Position numbers and translations under genes: made by a program. Below, in pieces: positions 25,340 through 38,809 of a stretch of 64,000 nt of DNA; positions within the stretch are counted from its first letter, which is position 1; the number at the start of each line of letters is the position of its first letter. Source of the DNA: Bathymodiolus brooksi (Eukaryota > Mollusca > Bivalvia > Mytilida > Modiolidae); contig OY804579.1 in the NCBI GenBank assembly GCA_963680875.1, positions 14,833,506 to 14,897,505 of the forward strand, read 5' to 3'. The notes beneath the pieces were generated by a model, which was not told where the DNA came from, searched no databases, and was given only the letters and a program-made list of their open reading frames with translations.

Positions 25340-25690
25340 TATCAATACATTGACCGTCTCAGTGATATAATATTAGAATGCTAGTCTCTAGTGTGGTAGA
25401 TTGTGAGTTAGATCCTCCAAATCATCAAAGACTACAAAATTGATGATATCTACTTCTACTCTAATACTCAGCATGAAGAAGTTGGAGCAAAGACTGGTGG
25501 ACTCAGAAATCAGAATAATGTGTCAGAGTGGAGCAACATGTCTACCGGTGGATTATTTTTTCATTGAGCAATATAAAACTTGAGCTAAGCATGTTGATCT
25601 AGTACAAAACAAATATCATCATATTAAAAAGTATCTTTTTATCATCATGATTTAGCTGCAGAATTACACCAATTACTCACACACACTCAA
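25340..25690 (+). mobile_element. tRNA-derived SINE, first family, leading into a minisatellite
   Basis: Degenerate tRNA-like head (CAGTGATATAATATTAGAAT, then GTGGTAGATTGTGAGTT), a body with GAGTGGAGCAACATGTCTAC, and a tail ATTACTCACACACACTC. The tail continues directly into the 49-bp array. Confidence 0.75.
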
Positions 25691-27921
25691 TACAATGAAG
25701 AAAATCTAATGTTATTGTATTCTACTCACACACACTCAATGCAATGAAGAAAATCTAATGTTATTGTATTCTACTCACACACACTCAATACAATGAAGAA
25801 AATTTAATGTCATTGTATTCTACTCACACACACTCAATACAATGAAGAAAATCTAATGTTATTGTATTCTACTCACACACACTCAATACAATGAAGAAAA
25901 TCTAATGTTATTGTATTCTACTCACACACACTCAATACAATGAAGAAAATCTAATGTTATTGTATTCTACTCACACACACTCAATACAATGAAGAAAATC
26001 TAATGTTATTGTATTCTACTCACACACACTCAATACAATGAAGAAAATCTAATGTTATTGTATTCTACTCACACACACTCAATACAATGAAGAAAATCTA
26101 ATGTTATTGTATTCTACTCACACACACTCAATACAATGAAGAAAATCTAATGTTATTGTATTCTACTCACACACACTCAATACAATGAAGAAAATCTAAT
26201 GTTATTGTATTCTACTCACACACACTCAATACAATGAAGAAAATCTAATGTTATTGTATTCTACTCACACACACTCAATACAATGAAGAAAATCTAATGT
26301 TATTGTATTCTACTCACACACACTCAATACAATGAAGAAAATCTAATGTTATTGTATTCTACTCACACACACTCAATACAACGAAGAAAATTTAATGTTA
26401 TTGTATTCTACTCACACACACTCAATACAATGAAGAAAATCTAATGTTATTGTATTCTACTCACACACACTCAATACAATGAAGAAAATCTAATGTTATT
26501 GTATTCTACTCACACACACTCAATACAACGAAGAAAATCTAATGTTATTGTATTCTACTCACACACACTCAATACAATGAAGAAAATCTAATGTTATTGT
26601 ATTCTACTCACACACACTCAATACAACGAAGAAAATCTAATGTTATTGAATTCTACTCACACACACTCAATACAATGAAGAAAATCTAATGTTATTGTAT
26701 TCTACTCACACACACTCAATACAATGAAGAAAATCGAATGTTATTTTATTCTACTCACACACACTCAATACAATGAAGAAAATCTAATGTTATTGTATTC
26801 TACTCACACACACTCATTACAACGAAAAAAATCTAATGTTATTGTATTCTACTCACACACACTCAATACAATGAAGAAAATCAAATGTTATTGTATTCTA
26901 CTCACACACACTCAATACAATGAAGAAAATATAATGTTATTGTATTCTACTCACACACACTCAATACAATGAAGAAAATCTAATGTTATTGTATTCTACT
27001 CACACACACTCAATACAACGAAGAAAATTTAATGTTATTGTATTCTACTCACACACACTCAATACAATGAAGAAAATCTAATGTTATTGTATTCTACTCA
27101 CACACACTCAATACAATGAAGAAAATCTAATGTTATTGTATTCTACTCACACACACTCAATACAACGAAGAAAATCTAATGTTATTGTATTCTACTCACA
27201 CACACTCAATACAACGAAGAAAATCTAATGTTATTGTATTCTACTCACACACACTCAATACAATGAAGAAAATTTAATGTTATTGTATTCTACTCACACA
27301 CACTCAATACAATGAAGAAAATCGAATGTTATTGTATTCTACTCACACACACTCAATACAATGAAGAAAATCTAATGTTATTGTATTCTACTCACACACA
27401 CTCAATACAATGAAGAAAATCTAATGTTATTGTATTCTACTCACACACACTCAATACAACAAAGAAAATTTAATGTTATTGTATTCTACTCACACACACT
27501 CAATACAATGAAGAAAATCTAATGTTATTGTATTCTACTCACACACACTCAATACAATGAAGAAAATCTAATGTTATTGTATTCTACTCACACACACTCA
27601 ATACAACGAAGAAAATCTAATGTTATTGTATTCTACTCACACACTCAATACAATGAAGAAAATCTAATGTTATTGTATTCTACTCACACACACTCAATAC
27701 AATGAAGAAAATCTAATGTTATTGTATTCTACTCGCACACACTCAATACAATGAAGAAAATCTAATGTTATTGTATTCTACTCACACACTCAATACAATG
27801 AAGAAAATCTAATGTTATTGTATTCTACTCACACACACTCAATACAATGAAGAAAATCTAATGTTATTGTATTCTACTCGCACACACTCAATACAACGAA
27901 GAAAATCTAATGTTATTGTCT
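25681..27921 (+). repeat. Minisatellite A, 49-bp unit, about 46 copies
   Basis: Unit TACTCACACACACTCAATAC followed by AATGAAGAAAATCTAATG and TTATTGTATTC. Copies differ by few substitutions (AATG/AACG, ATCT/ATTT), and two copies near 27640 and 27785 have lost a CA dinucleotide. The first unit is the end of the SINE at 25340-25690. Frames reading through it are artefacts of a unit not divisible by three. Confidence 0.97.
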
Positions 27922-28372
27922 TCTTAATGGAAAAAAATATACATATTTCAATACATTTTAAAGAAAATTTAAGCCTCCATGAATATCTTACAAATTATCT
28001 GATGGGGCTGAAATTTAAAGGTTGCTACCCTATTGCCCCATACTAGTCAATTCATTTTATTACCTTTTCTTTTTTTTTTGTACAAATTTTAGTAAATAGT
28101 TATGTCAACATCATTTTTATTTATTACCATAGTCATTTGACAACTTGACAGGAGCACATATGGTACCCATAGGAATTACAGTGATATATGTCTGTTGGAA
28201 AACTTGTCCACCAAATATAAGAAATATGTTAAAAAAACAAATAACTGTATGTTATCGATAAAAATCAAGAGTTTTGATGGTGTCAGTTCTTTGTCAACTT
28301 TTTGTTATAATCGTAGTTTTTTTTATGGCAAAGGAACACAAACAAACCTATAATTGTATAGGATTGCTTTTT
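27922..28372. other. Unassigned DNA between two arrays
   Basis: No gene or repeat recognised. Confidence 0.5.
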
Positions 28373-31300
28373 AGTTCACCTGGACCAAAGGTCCATGTGA
28401 ACTATTGCCATCACTTGGCGTCCGTCGTCTGTCGTCTGTCGTCTGTTGTCTGTCATCTGTAAACTTTTCACATTTCAAGCTTCTTCTCCGAAACCACAGG
28501 GCCGATTGGAACCAAACTTAGCAGGAATGTTCCTTGGATGGTCCTCTACAAAGTAACTGTTTTTCGTTCCAGTCGGATATTCAATATGGCTGCCAGGGCC
28601 AATAATATGCTCTGATTGGCTGAAATTTCAAAGATCTTCTTCTCTGAAACTAATGAACTGACTGAACCCAAACTGTAAATGAATGATCATTGGAATGTCC
28701 TTTACCAAGTTTCTGTTTTTTATGCCGATCGGAAATCTAAGATGGCCGCCACCGCAGGACATAGATTAACATTGGACCCTATGGGAAAATGTTCAAATGC
28801 CTTCTTCTCAGAAACTACAAATATGATTAAAGCCAAACTGTACATGAATGTTCATTGGACGGTCCTCTACAATCTCAAGGTTTTTTGTTCCGATATGAAA
28901 TTCAAAATGGCGGCTACGGCAGGACTTAGTTTAACATTGGACCCTATGGGAATTTTTTTTCAAAATGCTTCTTCTCTGAAACCACTTGGACAGTTGAAAC
29001 CAAACTGCCCAGGAATGATCATTGGAAGGTCCTCTACAAAGTCTCTGTTTTTTATGCCGATCGGAAATCCAAGATGGCCGCCACCGCAGGACATAGATTA
29101 ACATTGGACCCTATGGGAAAATATTCAAATGCCTTCTTCTCAGAAACTACAAATATGATTAAAGCCAAACTGTACATGAATGTTCATTAGATGGTCCTCT
29201 ACAAACTTTACGTTTTTTGTTCCGGTATGAAATTCAAAATGGCGGCTACGGCAGGACTTAGTTTAACATTGTACCCTATGGGAAAAATGTTTCAAAACGC
29301 TTCTTCTCTGAAACCACTAGGACAATTGAAACCAAACTGCCCAGGAATGATCATTGGAAGGTCCTCTACAAATTTTATGTTTTTTATGCCGATCGGAAAT
29401 CCAAGATGGCCGCCACCGCAGGACATAGATTAACATTGGATCCTATGGGAAAATATTCAAATGCCTTCTTCTCAGAAACAACAAATATGATTAAAGCCAA
29501 ACTGTACATGAATGTTCATTAGATGGTCCTCTACAAACTTTAGGTTTTTTGTTCCGATATGAAATTCAAAATGGCGGCTACGGCAGGACTTAGTTTAACA
29601 TTGTACCCTATGGGAAAAATGTTTCAAAACGCTTCTTCTCTGAAACCACTTGGACAATTGAAACCAAACTGCCCAGGAATGATCATTGGAAGGTCCTCTA
29701 CAAAGTGTCTGTTTTTTATGTCGATCGGAAATCCAAGATGGCCGCCACCGCAATACATAGATTAACATTGGACCCTATGGGAAAATGTTCAAATACCTTC
29801 TTCTCAGAAACTACAAATATTATTAAAGCCAAACTGTACATGAATGTTCATTGGATGGTCCTCTACAAACTTTACGTTTTTTGTTCCGATATGAAATTCC
29901 AAATGGCGGCTACGGCAGGACTTAGTTTAACATTGGACCCTATGGGAAAAATGTTTCAAAACGCTTCTTCTCTGAAACCACTAGGACAATTGAAACCAAA
30001 CTGCCCAGGAATGATCATTGGAAGGTCCTCTACAAAGTTTATGCTTTTTATGTCGATCGGAAATCCAAGATGGACGCCACCGCAATACATAGATTAACAT
30101 TGGACCCTATGGGAAAATGTTCAAATGCCTTCTTCTCAGAAACTACAAATATGATTAAAGCCAAACTGTACATGAATGTTCATTGGATGGTCCTCTACAA
30201 ACTTTACGTTTTTTGTTCCGATATGAAATTCCAAATGGCGGCTACGGCAGGACTTAGTTTAACATTAGACCCTATGGATAAAATGTTTCAAAACGCTTCT
30301 TCTCTGAAACCACTAGGACAGTTGAAACCAAACTGCCCAGGAATGATCATTGGAAGGTCCTCTACAAATTTTATGTTTTTTATGCCGATCGGAAATCCAA
30401 GATGGCCGCCACCGCAATACATAGATTAACATTGGACCCTATGGGAAAATGTTCAAATGCCTTCTTCTCAGAAACTACAAATATTATTAAAGCCAAACTG
30501 TACAAGAATGTTCATTGGGTGGTCCTCTACAATCTTAAGGTTTTTTGTTCCGATATGAAATTCCAAATGGCGGCTACGGCAGGACTTAGTTTTACATTGG
30601 ACCCTATGGGGAAAATGTTTCAAAACGCTTCTTCTCTGAAACCACTTGGACAATTGAAACCAAACTGCCCAGGAATAGTCATTGGAAGGTCCTCTACAAA
30701 GTTTATGTTTTTTTTATGCCGATCGAAAATTCAAGATGGCCTCCACCGCAGGACATAGATTAACATTGGACCCTATGGGAAAATATTCAAATGCCTTCTT
30801 CTCAGAAACTACAAATATTATTAAAGCCAAACTGTACATGAATGTTCATTAGATGGTCCTCTACAAACTTTACGTTTTTTGTTCCGGTATGAAATTCCAA
30901 ATGGCGGCTACGGCAGGACTTAGTTTAACATTGGACCCTATGGGAAAAATGTTTCAAAACGCTTCTTCTCTGAAACCACTTGGACAATTGAAACCAAACT
31001 GCCCAGGAATGATCATTGGAAGGTCCTCTACAAAGTTTCTGTTTTATGTGCCGATCGGAAATCCAAGATGGCCGCCACCGCAGGACATAGATTAACATTG
31101 AACCCTATGGGAAAATATTCAAATGCCTTCTTCTCAGAAACTACAAATATTATTAAAGCCAAACTGTACATGAATGTTCATTAGATGGTCCTCTACAAAC
31201 TTTACGTTTTTTGTTCCGGTATGAAATTCAAAATGGCGGCTACGGCAGGACTTATTTTAACATTGGACCCTATGGAAAAAAATGTTTCAAAACACTTCTT

Positions 31301-32983
31301 CTCTGAAACCACTTGGACAATTGAGACCAAACTGCCCAGGAATGATCATTGGAAGGTCCTCAACAAATTTTATGTTTTTTATGTCGATCGGAAATCCAAG
31401 ATGGCCGCCACCGCAATACATAGATTAATATTGGACCCTATGGGAAAATGTTCAAATGCCTTCTTCTCAGAAACTACAAATATTATTAAAGCCAAACTGT
31501 ACATGAATGTTCATTGGATGGTCCTCTACAAACTTTACGTTTTTTGTTCCGATATGAAATTCAAAAGGGCGGCTACGGCAGGACTTAGTTTAACATTGGA
31601 CCCTATGGGGAAAATGTTTCAAAACGCTTCTTCTCTGAAACCACTAGGACAGTTGAAACCAAACTGCCCAGGAATGATCATTGGAAGGTCCTCTACAAAT
31701 TTTATGTTTTTTATGCCGATCGGAAATCCAAGATGACCGCCACGGCAATACATAGATTAACATTGGACCCTATGGGAAAATGTTCAAATGCCTTCTTCTC
31801 AGAAACTACAAATATTATTAAAGCCAAACTGTACATGAATGTTCATTGGATGGTCCTCTACAAATTTACGTTTTTTGTTCCGGTATGAAATTCCAAATGG
31901 CGGCTACGGCAGGACTTAGTTTAACATTGGACCCTATGGATAAAATGTTTCAAAACGCTTCTTCTCTGAAACCACTAGGACAGTTGAAACCAAACTGCCC
32001 AGGAATGATCATTGGAAGGTCCTCTACAAATTATATGTTTTTTATGCCGATCGGAAATCCAAGATGGCCGCCACCGCAATACATAGATTAACATTGGACC
32101 CTATGGGAAAATGTTCAAATGCCTTCTTCTCAGAAACTACAAATATTATTAAAGCCAAACTGTACATGAATGTTCATTGGATGGTCCTCTACAAATTTTA
32201 CGTTTTTTGTTCCGATATGAAATTCCAAATGGCGGCTACGGCAGGACTTAGTTTAACATTGGACCCTATGGGGAAAATGTTTCAAAACGCTTCTTCTCTG
32301 AAACCACTAGGACAGTTGAAACCAAACTGCCCAGGAATGATCATTGGAAGGTCCTCTACAAATTTTATGTTTTTTATGTCGATCGGAAATCCAAGATGGC
32401 CGCCACCGCAGGACATAGATTAACATTGGACCCTATGGGAAAATGTTCGAATGCCTTCTTCTCAGAAACTACAAATATGATTAAAGCCAAACTGTACATG
32501 ATTGTTCATTGGATGGTCCTCTACAAACTTTACGTTTTTTGTTCCGATATGAAATTCAAAATGGCGGCTACGGCAGGACTTAGTTTAACATTGGACCCTA
32601 TGGGGAAAATGTTTCAAAACGCTTCTTCTCTGAAACCACTTGGACAATTGAAACCAAACTGCCCAGGAATGATCATTGGAAGCTCCTCTACAAAGTTTAT
32701 GTTTTTTATGTCGATCGGAAATCCAAGATGGCCACCACCGCAATACATCGATTAACGTTGGACCCTATGGGAAAATGTTCAAATGCCTTCTTCTCAGAAA
32801 CTACAAATATTATTAAAGCCAAACTGTACATGAATGTTCATTGGATGGTCCTCTACAAATTTTACGTTTTTTGTTCCGATATGAAATTCAAAATGACTAC
32901 CACTGCAGGACATAGTTTTTACACAGGACCAATTGTTTTTTTTTATAACCAGGTGAACGATACAGGCTCTTGAGAGCCTCTGG
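28373..32983 (+). mobile_element. Giant hairpin-ended element containing a 332-bp tandem array
   Basis: Starts after TTTTT with the hairpin AGTTCACCTGGACC-AAA-GGTCCATGTGAACT and ends with hairpin AGGCTCTT-GAGAGCCT, then CTGG and TT. CAGGTGAAC at 32950 inverts the start. It is built like the three composite repeats but belongs to another subfamily, and its interior is expanded to 4.6 kb. A 3' hairpin followed by CTRR|T recalls Helitrons, and internal tandem repeats recall HINE/DINE-type Helentrons, but no Rep/helicase is present to confirm this. Confidence 0.65.
28679..32950 (+). repeat. Array B, 332-bp unit, 13 copies
   Basis: CAAGATGGCCGCCACCGCA-type blocks recur at 28743, 29074, 29405, 29738, 30070, 30402, 30735, 31068, 31400, 31732, 32064, 32396 and 32728. 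Each unit is a dimer of two related halves of about 166 bp: one carries AAAATGGCGGCTACGGCAGG, the other AAGATGGCCGCCACCGCA. Apparent proteins of about 120 residues repeat because some frames stay open; the stop spacing and unit length show they are not genes. Confidence 0.95.
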
Positions 32984-33579
32984 TTACGTAAGTGTCATCA
33001 TGGTATATGTTGGGTTGTCAAGTCAATTGTCAATACATAATTCTGTTTCCAGTCAGTCTATGCAGTGTAATTTACATACACAAATTATTTTGTTAGGGCT
33101 TTGTCTGGACAACAATGTACTTGTAATGGAGGTATGACAGGTGTTTTTACAACATTTGTGTCTTTGAACATATTTTTCATAAATGAGTATGTAAGACCAA
33201 CAAGTATAGAAACAGATATATGTTTTGCCAGCCCCCTCTGCAAATCGTGGATGGGATTTTTTTTTTAGCAAACCATGAAAATGGGGTCCGAGTCAGGTGT
33301 ATGTACCCTCCGTGATCAATGTGTGGACCAAATATGATGACCTTAAGTTGTATGGTAATGGAGAAACTGATCTATTCATGAAGACTAGACTTAATTTAAC
33401 AAAGTCAGTAGACCATTGAAATGAAGTCAAGGGTCACATGCCTGCATGACATGTTCACATCATGAACAAGGTGTATTCCTTTATAGATAGCAGGATATTG
33501 AAACCAATACTATTTCTGATAATATAAGGTGTATGTTTTGATGGGGGTAACAAGCTATAGAAACAAGGGTTATAGTTAT
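32984..33579. other. Unassigned DNA
   Basis: No gene or repeat recognised. Confidence 0.45.
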
Positions 33580-33828
33580 GGTGTTTAATGGCACTTTCAA
33601 CAATATTTCAGTTATATCATGGCGGTCAGTTTTATTGGTGCAGGAAACCAGAGTACAAAGAGAAAACCACCGAACTGCCGCAAGTCACTGACAAACTTTG
33701 ATCACATAATGTTGTATCGAGTACACCTCGCCTGAGCAGGATTCGAACTCCAAATGTTAGTGGTGATAGGCACTGATAGCATAGGTAGTAATAAATCCAA
33801 CTACAATACGATCACGACCATGACAGCC
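33580..33828 (-). mobile_element. tRNA-like SINE, second family
   Basis: Reverse complement of the copy at 24955-25200. It includes GTCAGTGACTTGCGGCAGTT and a box-B-like GAGTTCGAATCCTGCTCAGG on the minus strand. Confidence 0.8.
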
Positions 33829-36029
33829 GCTGCTATAGAAACAAAAAAATAATAATCTGGTAATATAAAGTGTAATCCTTGATGGAGTAGTAGGCTATTG
33901 ACATTAAAACTATAGAAAGTTGAAAACTGATGGTCAACAATTCCACCAATATCAACAACTACCTCTCATCTTAACTCACTGAACACAATGAGGTAGAAAA
34001 CTAATGAAGCCATATGTAACTGGTTGACAAAATAAAACAATCATTCCAGATATTATATTTTATTAGAAAATACATTTTGTAAATGCAATATCACAGAATC
34101 AATAAGTTTTTTTTCTTAAAAAAAATACTTACTTTTTGCAAACTTTACATCCAAAAATATAAACAGTTACATTTGTATTTACTAAAGCTATTAATCTGGT
34201 TTACTACATATATTACAAGAGTTAAATGTCCTAAAAACATGTCAGCATATGTTGAAGTATTTTGTACAATCAATTCTGTTCAGTTTAAGTTCAAAATACT
34301 TGCCAACCAGACGAAATCAGTATTCAATCATATGATTAAAACAGAATGAAAACCTAAGGCCGTCATAAGCCTGTAATCGTTTGCCTGGTTTTTGACATTT
34401 AAATCTGATAAAAAAAAGCCAGAACATATGCTAAGCAAAATAAAATTTGAATTTCAGCTGATTTCAGATTAAAATTAGCCTATTTTTGCCCTTTAATTTT
34501 GTCATAATGGTAGCTATGATCGATGCAGGAATGGGCTTACACACACAATTTGAAAGTGAACAATCCAAAGATTATCTTAGCAAAATTTGATTTATTTTGA
34601 CAAAGAAGATTTTAATGTGATTTATTATCAAAATTAGCCAAATTTGCATAACCAGTATAAATTTGCATAGAAAAGTCCAGAAGATATTTTGAACTACTGA
34701 GTGTCATGCAGCTATAGTTTCAATTTGAATTCATTTTGACTCCATATAAGCAGTAATGGCCATTTAAATAAATTTCTATTTTTAGACCACTAAAACCATT
34801 CTAACTCAATTTGAATCAACAGTTTCTGAGTAGAAGATCTTAAAATTTTAAGATTTAAAAAAAAAGTTTATGACGATGGACGGACACCAAATGATGGCCA
34901 AAGCTCACATGTTTAAGACAGACTATATTTCATGGGGGAAAAATCCCACAATACAGGAACATCAGATGTGAAAATCATCATAAAGTTTATAGACCCCAGA
35001 TCACCATTCCCAATAACCTGGTGAAGTTTGAATAATATTGGTCAAGGTTAAGTGGAGGTTGGTGGACAACATGTTTACAACAGGATAAAGACTCGTAATT
35101 CTGGAATCATCAAAAAGTATAGATGGGATGAATGTACAAGAATATATCATAATATGTCCAATCTAAAGACAGGCATAAAAAATGATTGTGACTCTTTAGT
35201 TTTAATGTAATAAAGATCTGAAGACATGTTTGAGGTCTTTAAACACATATTGTAGATCATCAAAGAACATGATGTCACTGTGGATGAGTGACATGGTCAA
35301 CACACAGCTTGAAACTAAATGCGGTTAATCCACAATAAGTGATTACACAGAAACAGGACTAGATTATGTATAACTTTACAAAGAGCTAACATGTTCTTGT
35401 TTCAATCCCCTGCTAATGTATATATAGTCTTTTATTGAAGTATCTGCAAAGCATAGTTCCATAAAGGGCTACGGTTCTGCAGCTAGGACTATCACAGAAA
35501 AAACATTGCTTTCATATGGTCATAATAATTATCAAGTCTTTATTATTTTTATTATTTTTTATTTGGATTTCAATTACAACTCAAAATTTACACAATGATG
35601 ATGCACAACAAATTTAAATATTTTCACAGCATGAATGAAGAAAATTAATTAACAAAGCAATAGGTTTCTTTTATAAAAAAAATCAACAAACAAAACAAAT
35701 CTCTTAAAAAGAAAGTGTTTAACAAATCAAATAAACAATCGTGCATATAGTGTAATGGTTAGTAGATCCTCTCTAGATGAGAATCCTGTCTTATTATAAA
35801 CCATACTAGATACAATGTACATTTGTAGTACATGTTGGTCGCTAATAGTGATATAAAGAGGTAAAATATGATGATAAAGTTACATTCCAATATTTAATCT
35901 AAAATATGAATATGTCAAAATAACAAAATAATATGGTCTTAAATTTACATCTGGTCTTACGGCCATAAAACTGTCAAGTACAAGTTTTCTACCCGTACTC
36001 TAAAATCGTCCAATCAGAACACTTTATAT
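33829..36029. other. Unassigned AT-rich intergenic DNA
   Basis: No coding sequence. A weak tRNA-like SINE head (ATAGTGTAATGGTTAGTAGA) occurs near 35746-35800. This is part of the space between the convergent 3' ends of KAT8 and the E2 gene. Confidence 0.4.
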
Positions 36030-37330
<1,301 letters not shown>

Positions 37331-38093
37331 AATTAGAACTGAATTCTAATTGGCTATTTTCAAGTAGGAGTACAAAATCTCGCTCCAATGTTTTATAACC
37401 ATTGGTCCAAATGTTTGCCATGTATGTTTGGGTTGCTTTATTGTATTATATTTCATCCAAAATACAAATGGTGAAAGACCAGTAACATTATCACAAGTTA
37501 AATGTATGACAATATAATATACATGCATAATAATTTTACCCATATTATTGAAGAATAAAAAAAAGTTTGTAAAGTTAATTATCAATATCCTAAATTCGAA
37601 AATCTGTTTTCACTCAAGATTAGTTAAAATAAATTATATCAATATATTCACATCATAAATAAATTGGCAATATATGTAGCTTACATTATATTAATCATTC
37701 ATTATAATATTTAAAGAAAATGTTCAAAACTGTTTTAAAAATTCCCCCTTCAAAATATGAATGGGCTAGCCTTACTTCTGATAGTGTCATGTGATACCTG
37801 TCATTAACTTTCCTATTTCAACAAAATATTTATTATATTGCCATGGTAACAAAACTTATTCTATATATAAAATATATGAAGGGATATGGTATAAACATAT
37901 ATATTCATGATAAACTGGTGTAATGTTACAATACACACAAATTTTGTTTTAACATGACAGGATTCGGAAACAAGCTAAGCTTAAACTAATCCGTCTCCTA
38001 TGAAGGGATGTATCATACAGAGGAAACATTCTCACATCAGAAGCTAGTAGCATAAATCCTTCCAACTACATTTGTATATCAGAAATTATTACT
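37331..38093. other. Unassigned DNA
   Basis: No feature recognised. It may include distal 3' UTR of the E2 gene, whose polyadenylation site I cannot place. Confidence 0.4.
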
Positions 38094-38535
38094 AAATTCT
38101 ACTAACAGTATCAGTGATAAATAGTCCAAATTCTCCTAACAATATCAGTGATAAATAGTCCAAATTCTCCTAACAATATCAAAGGTGGGCAACCTAAAAA
38201 AGTTAAATATTAGTGATAAATAGTCAAAATTCTCCTAACAATATCAATTGTGATTACCCTATTTTCTTTCAACAATGGTGGTGAGTTGTCTAAATTCTCC
38301 CAAAAATATCAGTAGTGATTAGCATAAATTCTCCCAAAAATTAACTGGTGATTAGCATAAATTCTCCCAAAAAGATTGGTGGTGATTAGCCTAAATTCTC
38401 CTAATAATATCAGTAAAATTTAGCCTACATTCTTCTAACAATATCAGTAGAGATTAACCTAAATTCTTTCAATAATATTAGTGATGATTTTCCTAAAGTT
38501 TCCCTCCAATCAGTGTTGAATAGCATAAGTTCTCC
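38094..38535. repeat. Degenerate tandem repeat downstream of the E2 stop
   Basis: About ten imperfect copies of a 35-50 bp unit built on AAATTCTCCTAACAATATCA and GTGATTAGC. It lies 130-570 bp past the E2 stop codon and so may be in its 3' UTR. Confidence 0.7.
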
Positions 38536-38666
38536 CAACAACACCAACATTAGTCAGTACATCTACATATATCTAAATTATTTTTACTTTGATGTGCAAC
38601 GAAGTTCCTCAAATTGGTAAGAGACATAATTTTTTTCTTTTTAATAATATATACAGAAAATTGAGA

Positions 38667-38809
38667 CTATTCAACAGCATAAGTTTTAGTCCACTCTTCT
38701 GCTGTTTTCTCAAACTGGTTCTTGTCATTGAGATATTCCTTAGCTATTTCTGGTGAAGCAGGGTTGTCAGGGTTTGGAAACAATAGCAACGACTGTATCG
38801 CTTGTAAAA
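38667..38809 (-). CDS. UBE2D-like: E2 coding exon 6 (terminal)
   Basis: 143 nt with stop TAG at 38667-38669. Encodes LQAIQSLLLFPNPDNPASPE then IAKEYLNDKNQFEKTAEEW and TKTYAVE. Acceptor is CATTTTCAG on the minus strand. Confidence 0.95.

Noticed and set aside
26724..26972. An 82-codon frame with a repeating histidine/threonine peptide.
   Set aside because: It arises from five 49-bp units in which the usual stops happen to be mutated; a by-product of minisatellite A.
25681..27921. Regular direct repeats resembling a CRISPR array.
   Set aside because: There are no unique spacers, the genome is eukaryotic, no cas genes are present, and units are contiguous.
28679..32973. A run of open frames of 80-180 codons repeating MKFKMAATAGLSLTLDPMG-like peptides, suggesting a repeat-protein gene.
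   Set aside because: The frames follow the 332-bp unit, include non-coding DNA of a repeat family found elsewhere, stop in every unit and shift frame between units (332 is not divisible by 3). No splice pattern or start context.
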